From: Sympetrum striolatum
Lineage: Eukaryota > Arthropoda > Insecta > Odonata > Libellulidae
Reading direction: 5' to 3'
DNA length: 64,000 bases
NCBI GenBank assembly: GCA_947579665.1
Contig: OX388345.1
Location: forward strand, 64,037,454 to 64,101,453
Numbering within the stretch: the first letter of the stretch is position 1; every line of letters begins with the position of its first letter. Below are positions 50,060-63,500 of the stretch, piece after piece. A model generated the notes under the pieces. That model searched no databases, was not told the DNA's origin, and was given only the letters and a program-made list of their open reading frames with translations. The position numbers and the translations under genes were made by a program.

Positions 50060-50780
50060 GCTTACGAAGCCGAGTGTACCACCGTCACGTACCGCATTCC
50101 TCCTCGAATCCAAAACTAACAAACGAACTAAACCCCTCCGGCAGCGAAGGCATAGAGCATCATGGAGGAAAAAGGACCGAGGGTTTTACTACGAGGAAAA
50201 AACGGATGAGAACGACGAGTAAAAAACGGAGAGATCAAATGGAGATGAGAAGGAGATTGGCGGTCTGCGGGAAGACGGATGCAGAGAGGTTAAGAAGGGG
50301 AAATTCCGAGCACCAACGCCACCTATCTTTTCCGCTGTGGTCTGAGTGACCCGCATGGGAATCGTCCTCGGAGCCGCGATCATAAAACAAGGCGCTCGGG
50401 GGAGGAACAAAACCTTGGCGGGGGGAGGAGAAGCAGTAAAACAGTGGTTCCAAAGGGAGGAGGAGCAAAAGAATTGCGGCTTTTTGTACGAGTGAGGAGA
50501 GGACACTAACTGCGGGATGCGGAGATAAACCCCTGGATGCTGCGACGGGGAGGGAGTACGTTTGTCGGTGTGTGTGCTCGCGTACCAATGGGTCGTAAGA
50601 TGGCTTCCCTCTCTTTATGTCTGTGGCGGTAGTATGGGACGCCCAATCGGAGATGCTCGTATAAGGATGGATGGACCACCCCTCTCCTTCCTGTTCCTAT
50701 TTTCCTTCCTTTTGTTGACTTCCTCCATCGCCACTCCTCCACGTTAGAAGGGTGAGGGAGTACGTCTGTACAGTATTAAG
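50060..50780. other. GC-richer island in acj6 intron 1
   Basis: Purine-rich on + to about 50480, then pyrimidine-rich. Several overlapping open frames on both strands are compositional. Confidence 0.25.
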
Positions 50781-50824
50781 GACGAAGAGTGGTTTGAAAC
50801 TCAACGCCACCACTGTTAGCTAGA

Positions 50825-50885
50825 AATAGGAGATAGAATGAGGCTTACTGGGCAAGATGAGGAGTGAGGTAGTTTGAGGGAAAGG
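50825..50885. repeat. Dispersed repeat, core fragment
   Basis: GAATGAGGCTTACTGGGCA and then AGATGAGGAGTGAGGTAGTT match the cores at 16.6 and 61.1 kb. Confidence 0.5.
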
Positions 50886-51639
50886 CAAATCAATCCTCAT
50901 CTTCTCTACGAATGGGTTAAAGGTTAGCATCTTTTATTTTCTGAGTCTGATACGATTCCTTATTTTTGGTACTACATTAAGCTTAAATGTCAGTCCATAA
51001 TTTACCAAAACACAATTTTCCGCAAGTGTCATGTTCCTCACAATAAATAATTATCAAAATATTAAATCTGTCAATCATTGTGGGCTTAAATTTCTCATTC
51101 ATGAAATCTTACGTATACGAGTAATCGAGGATTTTTAAAAGTATGAAGTTTATTGCGATTAAATAGATAGAAAAGGACTAATTTTTATAGATCAGTACCG
51201 CAACGAAAGCTTTGTTGAGATATCGAAGATTTTTTGGGATCAATCAAGCTGTAGCTATTCCTGACCACACAGAATCGAAGAACTATTGCATAAGGTTCTC
51301 CTATATGTAACGGTATGGCAACATTTTGTCCTTTAAAATTTCATGTTTTAACATGAAATATTATAATAATTTTGATGAAACGAGAATTTATCGGTAATTA
51401 TTACGAAGAGATGGACAAAAACCTCAACTTATTTTATGTAAACTTAACAAATGTTTTTCGATGTTATGATTGAGAATATTCTGGATTCAGCTATGGATAT
51501 TTTTTTAAAAGAATTAAATTTAGTTGCTTAATGAAATCATTGCTTTTAAACGATAAAAATTGTACTCTTTGAAATTTATCAATCATTCCAAGACAACATT
51601 CGCAATTTATTTTTCCATAGCATTCTCCACTAACATGAA

Positions 51640-52240
51640 ACAATAGCGCGAGACTAGATTAAAGAAAAGCTGGAATTTTCCATTCTCCTCCGTTATCTCT
51701 TGAATAAAACCTGGGGATACGCCACAACTTCCTCTAAGCCCACTGCAGTACCGTTACAGGAAAACAAATAATTTCCACAAAATGGCTTCCACTTTGATTC
51801 CGACTATTCAAAGGGAAAAATCATTGGGTCTGTAACGCTGGTAGAGCGATCTGGTCGCGACATACGTTCTTAGCATCTCTGCTTGAAAAATATGGACTGA
51901 TTCCCAGTCCGAGGGATAAGAAGAGAGGGGAGCAGGTATGAGGCGTGGCTTCCGCTTATTGCAAGCGATTTCGGGAGCAGTTTGACCTTATTGGCGCCCA
52001 CGCCGCTCCTCCCTTGCCGCATCCCCATAAAAGAGAGAGGCCTTTGGCGGAATGGCTGATGGAAAAGAGGGGAAGAAATGGCACCGGAGAAATAAGAAAG
52101 AGAATAGAACCATTGCACTAGTGGAGAAATTCCCTCGGAGGGAAGGGAAATACAGAATACGGAGGGAAACTTTTGGAGGAGGAATGTGGCAAAATCAACG
52201 TGATGAAGCCAACGTGATTATCCCAACGGAAATTCAGAAA
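51640..52240. other. GC-richer island in acj6 intron 1
   Basis: It holds TGACCTTA near 51985, a nuclear-receptor half-site-like word, beside GGCGCCCACGCC. No gene recognised. Confidence 0.25.
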
Positions 52241-52333
52241 TGACCTAAGCTTAAATTTTGAGAATTACATCTGATAAATAGACAATGTATAAACGAATTC
52301 GGTAATATCGATAGATAATTGTTATTACTTCTG

Positions 52334-52412
52334 GCACGATAGCTCAATTGGAAGAGCAACTGACCGGCAATCGGGAAATCTGTGTTCGAGTCAGCGTCTT
52401 GTCAGGCTTTTT
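52334..52412 (+). mobile_element. tRNA-Ala-like SINE head fragment
   Basis: The sequence has an A box with a paired D arm (TAGCTCAATTGGAAGAGCA) and a B-box-like GTGTTCGAGTCAG, but the variable region is short, one B-box G is missing and the acceptor ends do not pair. The anticodon loop position reads GGC but U33 is C. It reads as the tRNA head of a second SINE family or a tRNA pseudogene, not a gene. Confidence 0.55.
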
Positions 52413-52761
52413 TCCTACCCGTTCTTCCTTCCCAACTCGGTATATTTGTACAAAATAAAGGCAACTTATCTCTCCCAAAATGTCTCATTTCGTTCACAAA
52501 ATAATTTGTAGATATCAATTGAGAGAAGCTAAAGATATCTTAAACACAAAATATTGAGTATACAACTATGGAGGAGTAGCAATGCAAGAATTAGTTCTTG
52601 AAGTAATAACACGAGAGAAGACTCCTGCCAAAATTCAACAATAGCTGTCTTAGATTAAATCCGAAGTATGTGCCAGTCTTAGATACCTAATGTTATACTA
52701 TGTGCTGAATCTATAGGTTCGAATTAGATCTCTATACGTTTTTCTGTTGATAAATCCAAAG

Positions 52762-52803
52762 TTTCTTTTAGATTTGCTAAACTTTCTTTTAAATTTGCTA
52801 AAC
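52762..52803. repeat. 21-bp direct tandem duplication
   Basis: Two adjacent 21-bp units reading TTTCTTTTA(G/A)ATTTGCTAAAC, differing at one base. Confidence 0.7.
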
Positions 52804-53479
52804 TGGACGATTCTCAATATCGTTTAAGTATCAATATTGCAAAATCCAAATACTCTTTCAACGATGAGATTCACGGAAAGACTTGCGATGACTTGATTAT
52901 GGCTTTCCATACCTTTCATTTTAATCGTAGATAACGTCACTGGCTTAAGAGAAAATAGAAATAATTAGCTTTAAAAACTGGATCATTTTTGTAGAATGAC
53001 AAAGTGCTTCTGAATTCATGATTTAAAATAAAATAATTTTACAAAACGAACTAAGCCATTAGTGTGAGTAACATGGTTGAATTTTATAATGTCCACAAAT
53101 TAGAAAAGGGTCACAAATATCTCACAATATTGATCTCATGGACTGTTTTTCACCGATCAAAATACATCCTACTGAAAAAGTAAACTTTCTAAGTGATAGC
53201 TCTACATCAAGTAACGATATTCAACTCAAAGAAAAGATAAATAGTTTTTTATTTTGATGTACGTGCATGAGAAATCAATATTTTTCCATTGCATAATCAT
53301 AGTTGAAGGTTTCATTATAAGAAATCTACGTAAAAATCCATAAAATTAATACTGCAATGAACGTAGGTTTTTTTACAAATATTTTTGACCTAAGACTCTC
53401 TAATATTTGCATAAGTTGGTTTCCATTTTCGTATACTTTCCTCTTAATATCCCAGCACCTTGAAGCATGATTTTTCTCG

Positions 53480-53805
53480 ATGATCTATTTCAATCGAATG
53501 CACTTTTATTAAATATTTTTGCTGAATAAATAATATCATTTTTAGAAGTCCTGTAAATTAATATAGGATTACTTTCTTTTTCCTATCTTGCATATCTTGT
53601 CTTGCATCTATATGGAAGTTACCTTATATTATTGCACGACACACCATGACTTACATACATCGATTGAACTTCTATTCAATATTTTTTCTGAATAAATAAC
53701 ACCTTATTTAGATTATTTTTAATTAATATAGAGTTATTTTCTTCTTCCCTTAATCCGTGGGTCCTGCTTCTATATTAAACTTACCTTATATTATTCACAA
53801 AGCTG
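53480..53805. repeat. Diverged tandem duplication, about 165-bp unit, two copies
   Basis: CTGAATAAATAA occurs at 53522 and 53688, and ACCTTATATTATT at 53621 and 53783. Between them AATTAATATAG and ACTTTCTTTTTCC / ATTTTCTTCTTCC correspond. It lies within the presumed acj6 intron. Confidence 0.65.
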
Positions 53806-53929
53806 CAACGAGGCCGGAGCAATAAAAATAACGGAGGTACCTCTTTTAGAGCTATGTATCATTATTATTATAGTCCTTCCGCCTCATAGAAATTTACAAT
53901 CATCGTAATATTCGAGACTAAGTTATGTC

Positions 53930-54300
53930 TCACGTTCAGCGAGTCTGCCCGTAACGATAGTCACCGGAAATCCCAAGTTCGTCATTAACCGACCCAATTT
54001 GCGCAAAGTTCTCCCATTTTCCACTTATAGCTCTCTCAGCAGCCATACTTCCCCTTTATGCCCTGCTCGCAACCACCAAGACTGCAATCCAACCCTTATG
54101 TGGCGGCCGCCGCAACTAACGGCGCTCTATTCGAGACGAGTTTAATGTTCCTCCGAAGGCTCGTTCGTGTTACTTACGTGGATGATCGCCTCCGGTCGCT
54201 CCTGAGGCTCCACTCGAATAACTCTTCCTTGAAATGCACGGTGGGGAAATGTCTTCCCGAACGATTCGCTTCATAATTAAAGCGAGGAGTTCGATGCTCG
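53930..54300. other. GC-richer island in acj6 intron 1
   Basis: Balanced CpG-containing DNA. The + open frame (54058-54276) has no family resemblance and no splice context. Confidence 0.25.
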
Positions 54301-55983
54301 GAATGTGTGTAAACGCGTTTTTCCTACTTTCACGATTATGGGCCGATTTAAGGTTCTCGCGCGACTTTATATTTGGCAATTAATATCTAGCTCGGATGTG
54401 AATAGCCTTTATGCTTGGATGCGGGATTTTTACGAACTGGACGGATTTTTCCTTTCCGTTTAGCCTTATTTTCTGGAATATTGCCTTCGTACGATAAAAA
54501 TGTAACGAGAGATGTATTTTCCTTCGACTATAGGTACTTATTACGTATTCGGATTTTTAGATTACATCACGCTCCTTTAAATCAGTATATCTTTTATATT
54601 ATATATACAACGGAACGAAGAATGAAGAAGTTAACTTTTAGATCTAGAATTACTGTCTTATTCCTATAAGAGATGCCAAACAATGGACCAGGAATAGCAT
54701 GGCTATTTTCTTGAGAAGAAATAATAGCTTTCGATGAAAAAATCTGACATCACAGGAACATTAATGATGATTGCAAAACCAAATACAAGAGAAAATTTAT
54801 TATAAATGATGAATGATGTAAAACACAAGGTTAAAAGTCAATAAAGAGACCATAAGCAAATACTCAAGGGCATAAAATTCGTTGAGACGGTGAAAAAAGA
54901 GCGGAATATACAAGAAAGGATTAAAATTACCTTTTCAATAATTCATTCAAAGGTAGCTGATAGGATATTCATAGTTAGAACGAAAATCAATGTCTACCTA
55001 AGCTTATTCAATTCAGTTTAGCAGTAGAATTGCAAATCACTGTATAAAAACTCTCACTTTGCCTTCTAGACTTAGCTAATACATTGGCACTCCGGGAGCT
55101 GTCGAAAACCAACATTTTTACGACGAATTCCACTAAACTAACCAAAAAATTGCTATGGAATAAAAATAATCTCTATGGAATATTTTCCCAAAGTACATAT
55201 CTAAACCATTTATAATTCATTTTATTCAAAGATAAACTATTCTAATTGACTTACATGGGTAATCATACTTAAATTGTGGAGAGAAGATTCAAAGCGGTCT
55301 TGTTGGATTTATTCAGAGATCTTTGGGACTTTTTAGACGTTTCTGCAAATATTGCTTTGAATAATTAAGGCGTAGATTTTGAAATACAGTTATTTTAAAA
55401 ATGGTAAAATATTTCCTTACTTACTATTTGATAGAACAGAAAAGTGACATTTTTAACGCGTCAGAAAGCAACGATCCTCAAATAATGAACAAGCATACGA
55501 TTTGAAGAGTCAAACACCAGATGTGATAAAAAATCAAAACCTTTGATATTGATAAATGATGGACTCTCAATCCCTGAACTGAAATTAACGGTAAAATAAT
55601 TACGTTAAACTAATCTCTGATACGATATTTTCATATTCCTCCTTGGTACATCCTTCCTCCAATCTTTCCCCTTAGCTATCATAACTCCTTCAATTCGCTC
55701 TTGATTAAACGGTTCTGGGCATTCCTTTTCCCTTGGTAGAAAAACAGACGGTTTCACCCAACTGGGAGATGCCTTAAATCTCCATTTTGACCACCCCTCT
55801 CTCCATAAAATAGCATGTGCACTTTCAAAACCCTGCAGGAAAACTCCCTCACCCCACCAAGAGCTCAACCAATATATCGGAGTATTTTCATTCGATATTC
55901 ATTTTTGCCCTCTTTTTATTTTCAACGCCTCGCAAGGAGTTGGGGTCTCGTCTGATGGCCAATCGGACGGTTTACGATGACGA

Positions 55984-55997
55984 CCACAAGGTGGCGG
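55984..55997 (+). promoter_or_regulatory. CTCF-like binding site
   Basis: CCACAAGGTGGCGG matches the CTCF core CCASYAGRKGGCR at all but one position (A where Y is expected). It lies in a GC-richer island (55660-56080) of the presumed intron, next to a CCAAT word. Binding is inferred. Confidence 0.4.
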
Positions 55998-57401
55998 CGC
56001 CTCCCTATTGCCCGTTATATTTCTCCTTCCCCTTTTCCCACTGGGTTCCTTTTCCTCCCCAAAATTCATCGTGTATCCGGTATAGGCATTGACAAAGTAG
56101 AAGAAAAGCTTTCGATAGACTTTCTCTCTAATGCGCTGTCACTCATAGTGAATGTCCTCAATGGAATTATTTTTCTTACATAAAATATTTTCTACGCCCT
56201 CACGAAGGAAATAGAACGGAATAAACGTACTGGGAGACATTTCAATGGGGACAATAGCTATGTGGGTGCACGTGCTCGACAATGGTCTCTGTGAATGAAT
56301 TATAACAGAATTCCCGAGGGTAGAGAAATTTTGCAGTGGAAAAAGAATTCTGTCCTTGATTCTTTCAAGAAATAGTTTCTCTATATTTGAGAAAATAATT
56401 CTTTCGTTCAATTTTTGAGAGGTTAGATTTCATTCCGTTATACAAAAATATTGATAATTCCTTCATTATAAGTCCTCGCGATGAAATGAATTATTTTTTA
56501 ACGCTTGTCTTGAGCCCTTCAGTTGAATTCCTAAGCCGTACAAATCATAATCGTAACAGGTTTCTTTGATATTAAAAATATACAAGGAGAACATAAAGAA
56601 GGAGATATTAATTGTATGAGTGTATAACTCGTTGAATAAAAACATTTAGAGAAACCTGTATTGCAAAAAATTTGAATTAACTGATGAAGTCATAATAATA
56701 AAGCTTTCTTAAAAGATACCAGGCTGTTATATAATGCATTGTAATATTTTTGATAAAAAACTTTAAATAACTTAATATGCTTACAAAATTTGTAATTTAT
56801 TAGTAGGAGCATTTAATGCAGATAAAGAAATTAAGACAAAGTTCAATAATATTAAATAGAATTTTAGAAATAGTTGAAACAACAGTGAACATATCAACTA
56901 TTAGAAAATATCGGTCAGTTAGGATAAGAATGATATTGTTGATATCGATTACGATTCTCCTTGTTCGGTCCTGTGCTACTGCTAATGGTTAATCGTATCA
57001 TAATAATTTGTTTGATGATGTCATATTTGATATTTTCGTCTACATCTAAGAAATTGTCTCATATATGGCGGGAGTTCTGACTGAAAGTCAACGGACAAAC
57101 AAAGATTTGTGGCTCGCACCTATTCCATTATTGTTATTATATTTATTAACCTGATTTTTCAAATTATTTTACGTTAACCACAATTTAAATTTAACAGCTA
57201 TTCATGAATTTTGGCTAGTTCACCAAGTTTAAAATGGAAAAAAAAAATAAATATTACTGTTGATATTAAACTAATAATGAAAGTAGGTTCAATGCATATA
57301 AACATAAAAAAGGCTGGAGTGTCTATGAAGTTCGAAAAAATAGAGAAAATTTAAAAATATTTTTTCATTTACATATTATTCCTCAAGCATGCCATGGCTG
57401 T

Positions 57402-57692
57402 AAAGAAAGAAAATTTTGAACACGGCTGTCAATGAATTAGAGGTTTAAAATCCCCAATAGCAGTCTTTGTCGGGGTTCCCCACCACCTTCACCGGTATTT
57501 GGAGAACACAGGTAGGATAGCCGCTGTTTTAAGAGAACCCAATATGCATTTTAATAGCAATGCTATCCTCCTCAGGAGCAGTAAAGTACATTATTGCCCC
57601 TGAGGAAGATACCATCGCTATTCGAATGCCGGTGAAGGTGGTGAGGAACGCCGATAAAGACGGCTATTGGACATTTTAAACCTCTTATGTTA
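57402..57692. mobile_element. Long-hairpin mobile element, copy 2 (291 bp, nested hairpins, 8-bp direct repeats)
   Basis: The outer arms 57437-57501 and 57623-57687 start with the same AGAGGTTTAAAATC and GGCGTTCC-type words as copy 1. A second, unrelated inner inverted repeat spans 57553-57622 (CTCAGGAGC.../...GCCCCTGAG). A 51-nt segment at 57502-57552 has no partner. The left extension (AAAGAAAGAAAATT..., then ACACGGCTGT) matches that of copy 1. The 8-bp direct repeat ATGGCTGT lies at 57394-57401 and 57693-57700, in the equivalent positions. It is non-coding. Confidence 0.7.
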
Positions 57693-57829
57693 ATGGCTGT
57701 GAAAGTATGAGAGCTATTGTAGTGTGAGTGAGAACGAGAAATGGCAAACAATACCCTTCTCTACTGGATTATAAAAAAGTGTTATTTATAAAGTTATATT
57801 GCTGTGCCTATAAATGCGTGTTCCATTCG

Positions 57830-58560
57830 CATCATTTTGGCTGTGAGGAAAGCAAAAACGAACGACCTCACTCCTAATCAGGCATTGGCAATGAGGGTCA
57901 CTTCTCAATCACCCATCTTACGATCCGATCACGGAGCAAGAAGGAACTACAGAACGAAAACTCAAGATTCCATTTCTTTCCGACCTGTCTGCCACGATCC
58001 TCCGGCACCATAAATTCTCGGAGAACCCAATCTGGGAGGAATTGTTTTATAAGGGAAAACTCGGATCTTGCATCGGCTCTGGTTTGAAGGGAAAGGGCCA
58101 CAAATCTAATCGTGTGTTCTTCCCTCATTCCCTTTCTCTCCCAGGGCGCACCTTTCGCTTCGAATAAGCGATTTTCCCTCCTCCTGCCGGTGTCAAATAT
58201 TCCGCGTGCATTCGTATTGGGGAAGGGAGACGGTTTCTTTTTAGGAGGAATGGGGTTGGGGGTCAGGCAGGGTTACATATGAAGGGAAATATGAAGGTCG
58301 ACCGCAGGTGGTTGGAAGCAATGAGTGCTCTCCGTGGGGGAGGAAGACGCAGGTGCGCAATGGAAACCTTTCTCCTCCCTCAAGTCATCCACCCACGTCC
58401 TACAACCCCCTCTCGATATTGCTCTTCCATTGCTATCCGCCAATAATGTGCCCGTACGATCCCTTCCTTCTTTGAGTTGTTTCTTTTAGCCCCTTCTCTC
58501 TCGCATATCCCACATTTTCCAACAACATTCCACTTGGCTACAGTTGCGAGGTGGCCAAGA
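57830..58560. other. GC-richer island in acj6 intron 1
   Basis: Unique, moderately CpG-containing sequence beginning about 140 bp after the hairpin element. No gene recognised. Confidence 0.25.
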
Positions 58561-59999
58561 AACAGCAGGTGATCTACTCATATCTTAAGATAGTTCCTAC
58601 TCCATGCTTATTTCCCGAGAAATATTAGTTGTGAATGTTTCCATTAAATACTATTAGGATCTTACGACAAGAAAATATTCCGATGCTCAAAAATAGATGA
58701 AAGGAATTATTCACTAAATTCATTGCGCTGATCACCGATATGCTGATCGCTCATCTAAAAAGCGTTACCGCAAAGAAAATCATCGTCAACATTGACCGAT
58801 TTCACGTTTTCATAAGAAAATTTCTCTTATTTTAACGAAGATAGTAAATAAATTTCACGGAGGAAGGCTAACTTATGTGGAACTCAATAAAAATGAAATG
58901 AAAGGAAGATAGGAGAGTACTGTGCTCATGTCTATCTTTTATTTTCTTGGGAATGAAGCATAGTTGGAATCCCGAGGAAAACTGACTTGAAAAGGTCAGA
59001 CTGGGCTGGAAATGCGTATTTCCTTGGGATTTTTTGTGGGTGTACGCCCATATGTGCAAATATACATGAACCATTTTCATATAGATGGAATCGTTCTAAA
59101 TTTTAAATTAAAATTGAATTGTAATCGTATTTGTGGCAAAAAACAAATATCGCATAAAGCGAAAATGGTTCACTTGGAAATAAATTACATAATTACTGTA
59201 AAACTCAGAATAAATATTCAAATAAAACAAAAGAGAACCAAAAGTTTATAATTACTATTTAGTTTTTCCTGTACCTCATTAATATTTTTAAAGATCACTA
59301 AGTTATATTTAAACGATATTAGCACAAGACCTGTAGAGAAGAGTTCTTATTACCTCCCTTTGACTTTCAATACCACAATGAATTTCTCTTTTTGGGCTAC
59401 GTGCGGAGAAAGAATATTTTCGGTTTCTGGTCTTTTAACAATAAAAAAGGTTTTCCTATCTGTTAAACTTGAGATTGTGGTGTACAAATTATTTTCGGAG
59501 GAACGATATATAGGATCAATTCAACATCTATTCTCGGAGATGCTGGAATTATTTGTACTTATTCATTTCTCCCATTTCACAATATAATTCACTCTTGTAA
59601 TTGTACATTATTGGTCGTCTAATTATCTCAACGTGTCGTGAATTATATTCAATAAATCAAATACAGTAAGTAGTCGGAGGACAATTGTGTAAAGTAACAC
59701 AAACCTCGTGTGATCATAAATTCTATATGTTGAAACGGTACAAAAAGTCAAGGGATAGATGAAATATAATGAAAATGAATTTATAAATCACCTGCCTCAG
59801 TTTAATTATTATTAATTTCTGATTGAAACCTCTACGTTCTTCTAAAAATTCAGAATCTGTTGTTCCATCTAAGAAAAGCTTTGGTTATCGCTATAATTTA
59901 GCAAGCTGAAAGTCATGCAATTGTTAATCTGGTTAAAGCAAATCAATTTAATCTAAAATTCTTAATCAAAATTTCTAGGTAGTAATAAAAGTGGGTGGC

Positions 60000-60130
60000 C
60001 ATTGACTCGAGAGACAAAATTGAAAGCCAAAACTCCATTAATTTAATTGGCGGTAAGAGGCTTAATCGCACCACTTTTCAGCCATCGAAAAATGCGACGA
60101 GCATAATCAATTACGACGAGTAGCTATTCT
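60000..60130. promoter_or_regulatory. Candidate enhancer with clustered homeodomain cores
   Basis: CCATTAATTTAATTGG (60035-60050), GCTTAATCG and ATAATCAATTACG fall within about 80 bp of balanced DNA. Inference from clustering only. Confidence 0.25.
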
Positions 60131-60289
60131 ACGTCAGGCTCCTGGATGCACATCACCCAAAGCCACCATCAAAAGAGAGGTCACGTCCGTCAAAAACATT
60201 TTATCCACCCAAAAAAAAACAGTATCCTTTCGTCAGCTTTCATTCATCAGTCCCGGATCAATTTAACTTCCTTGAAGGAGGTGAAACAG

Positions 60290-61030
60290 ACACTGTCACC
60301 TCCACTGCCCACCATTCCCCGCTTTCCGCTCCGGGAGAGAAGAAAGAAAGGACCGGCATAAACGCGTATAGAAAACGCGGATTATTTTTATCCCTTTGAT
60401 CCTCGGCGCGCTTTAATATTCAGAGCACTCAATGTTTCCATTGTCAAAAACTTCCAGTCGATACATTCCTCGTTATCCGTATCATTGGGGCCGTAATTGT
60501 TATGGCAGCGTCTCAGCGAGTGTGTGACCTCTCTTTCTTCCGCAACAAAGGCCCTCTATAAACACGCATGTCGCATAAAAAATGAGGGGATTTAAAAGGA
60601 TACGGCGGAGTGGGTTAGGGACACACACAGGGGCGAAGGGAAAGGACTCCATTGTGCGCTAGCGAAGAGGGGAGGGTAGTTGCATACCACATGTTCGATA
60701 CCGGCTCCCGAACGATATGAGCCCCCCGCCCGACCACCACTCCTATCCGACCATTGTGTCCGACACTACCCCTTCTCTACGGCAGCGCCCTGTGCGAATG
60801 GAACAGATGTTGCGACGCCACTCTATCTCTCATCCAACACCGATCTCCCTCGCTTCATCCTCCTCGGCTTATTTCTCTCTCTCTCCCTATGAATATCTCC
60901 GATTTCTTTCTTCCTTTCGTTTTAAGCCCGAGCTGTCTGTCCTCTCTTTTAACTTTTCCTCTCGGTTGGACCTTTCGAATAGTATTCATGTCTGTCTGGA
61001 CAGTACTCGACAGTGGATGCTTTGAGAGTC
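60290..61030. other. GC-richer island in acj6 intron 1
   Basis: It contains a Sox-like ATTGTTAT (60496-60503) and an AACAAAGG Tcf/Sox-like word near 60543. From 60720 the + strand is pyrimidine-rich, producing three overlapping Ser/Pro-rich open frames that I reject as genes. Confidence 0.3.
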
Positions 61031-61034
61031 ATTT

Positions 61035-61140
61035 CTGCACAGGTTACTGTCAATAGGTTTAGGTGCAGGATGAGGCTTACTTGGTAAGATGAGGAGTGAA
61101 GTAGTATGCTCTTGTTTTCCTTAGGGTTTTAGGGTATTAT
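61035..61140. repeat. Dispersed repeat, core plus right-flank fragment
   Basis: GGATGAGGCTTACTTGGTAA and AGATGAGGAGTGAAGTAGTA match the 50.8-kb copy. The following GCTCTTGTTTTCC matches GCCCTTGCTCTCC of the 16.6-kb copy, showing that homology extends to the right. Confidence 0.5.
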
Positions 61141-63384
61141 GACATGGAGAACGTCCTTGGAAGTGCAACAAAATTTCTCTATGAATACTACATATTATCT
61201 CAAATAATTAAGAGGGGCCAACCTGAATACTACCATTTAGCATCAATGATGCCTAAAAGACATTGATTTACGAGGCTAAATATTTCTTTATACCATTTCA
61301 AAGGACAAAAAATGTCGAATCCATCACCGAATGACAGCTAAATGATATACATCGTATTTATTTTCATGTAAAAATTCATTTTCGTAAATACTTCCTTAAC
61401 ATTCTAAAATTTAGTGAATATTTATTTCAGAAAAGTTCTGAACAACGATTTCTTTTTTTAATGTTCCTGTTACTTTTTTCATTCAAACTCTTTCCATTGC
61501 CGGTTTATAAGTTGCATGCGACTACGTACCTAATTGCAGTGCTTCTCCTTTTTTTTAAATGATAAACTTATAATTTATACATTCATGAGGCTAATTGGAA
61601 ATGAGATCAAATTTTCTAACACTGAAATAAAGACAGAATTGGTATTAAATAAATAATAGCATATTTTATTATTCGATATGGCTTATGGAATGTTCAGGAA
61701 TTTAAGGGACTAAAAACTATACATCTCAATAGTGTTCTCATTTTTGGAAAAAATAACTTCCAGTCATTACAATTTGAACTATAAGACAAAAATAAAGTCC
61801 CATTTGTGTCTATATGAAACGCTTTATCTAAAATAAAATGTAAGAGCCAGAAAAGTTTAACAGGATCCTTTTAGTATTCTCACGTCCTTTAATAAGGCTG
61901 TTGAAAAAAGTGCAATTCGCTGATATATTTAAGCAATTATATAATTGAATATAATTGATACAAAGCTAATTAGCAGTAAATCAGTCAAAAGTAGTATCGA
62001 TTCCTTTGGATTGCAAAGTAGAAGTCGCTTCATTACGCTGATGTTCCGAATTTTCCAATACTCAATAAACTAGTACCACAATATAATATCCTCGAACTCA
62101 GTTCTCGCAAATTCAGTTGTTCACAAAAAGGAATAATATTCTTTCCTTTTCATTGTTTCATCATTATATTGAATTTTATATTTATTAAAAAATTCTAATC
62201 CACTATTTAAAATAATTTAATGGATTAGCTACAAATAATATCGTTTAAGAACCGTTTAACCTAAAGCCCGTCGTGAATTTTAAGGTGCTATTGCATCAAA
62301 AAGGTACACGAAAAAAAGATGGAAATATCCTAACCGGTAGTACGACTATCTTGAATGTACATCTAAAGCAATGGGAACCTAAACTTTTCTAGCCACTGCA
62401 GCAAAATACACTCTTAAATCTCCATACATTGATGCAGTTCATCCTAATACGTTGATTACCGATTTCTATGCATAATAGATTGGCATCAAAGCACGTTTAT
62501 TTTAGTGTGAAAATTATTATTCTACTCCTCACGCCGTTTTTCTTCTTCCCTCGAAAAGGTTGATGACCGACATATGGGGGATGAATTCCCTGACCTTAGC
62601 TTGAATCTAAATACAGGCGCCTTGAGAGGTACTACTAGAGAGCTACTCAGAGGTTTATTTCAGGTAAAAATAAATTTCCTTTAGCTTAAGAATATATGGA
62701 TCAAGTTTATCAAGTAGAATATTTTTACTAAAAATTCTTTATTACTATTAACATCTTGTATAAAAAGACATACTGCTCTAAATATTACATTGACAACTAA
62801 TTCCATTGATTTTACTCCGTCTTTTACTTTTAAGTTCTGTTTAAACATTTCTTCCCTAATTTTGCTACGGTATCACATTTTCAAAGGCATTTAAATGGCA
62901 TATTAGGTTGTATTCTCTAAATAATTTCTAAAAAACTTACTAATGCTAGCGATAAATTTGCGAAAGGTAGAAAATTTAAAGAAAATAGAGATTGAATAAT
63001 TAGAAAATAATTCCGGGAACAACATCTCGAAGAAGTTCTTATAAAAGAAGTCTCCATTGGAGTTATTTGAATTTTAATAAAGAAGAGGAATAATATGCTG
63101 CCCAATAGCCAAATGTGAAATATTTCGTCTTTGGTGAAAGTGTTAAGTATTATTACAATAACCTCGCGTTTAAAATAGCAAGAAATGAATGCGATAAAAA
63201 CAAACCTTGTTAGCATGAAAAAAATCTTCACACAGCGAGATTTCATTCCAGAGTTAATTTCAAGAGCTCTTTTTGAGGCTTTATGAAAAATATACTCATG
63301 ATTTTTTTTCCTCCACTGAAGTAGTAATCCAAGAAAATTTTTTCTATATTCTACTGTTCACGTGTCGAATCAGTTATAGTTATA

Positions 63385-63500
63385 GCCTAGAAGGCAATAT
63401 TTTGTCTTTGGTGAAAGTGGTCCCGGGTTCGATACCCGGTAGGAGCCCAAATGCGAAATTACCTAAGATATCGAACCCATTTTTAACCAATAAAACAATA
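63385..63500 (+). mobile_element. Decayed copy of the same tRNA-derived SINE
   Basis: From about 63402 the sequence CTTTGGTGAAAG, then GGTCCCGGGTTCGATACCCGG and the body words AATGCGAAATTACCTAAG and TATCGAAC follow the family closely. The head upstream of the anticodon region is badly diverged. No duplication was identified. Confidence 0.7.
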
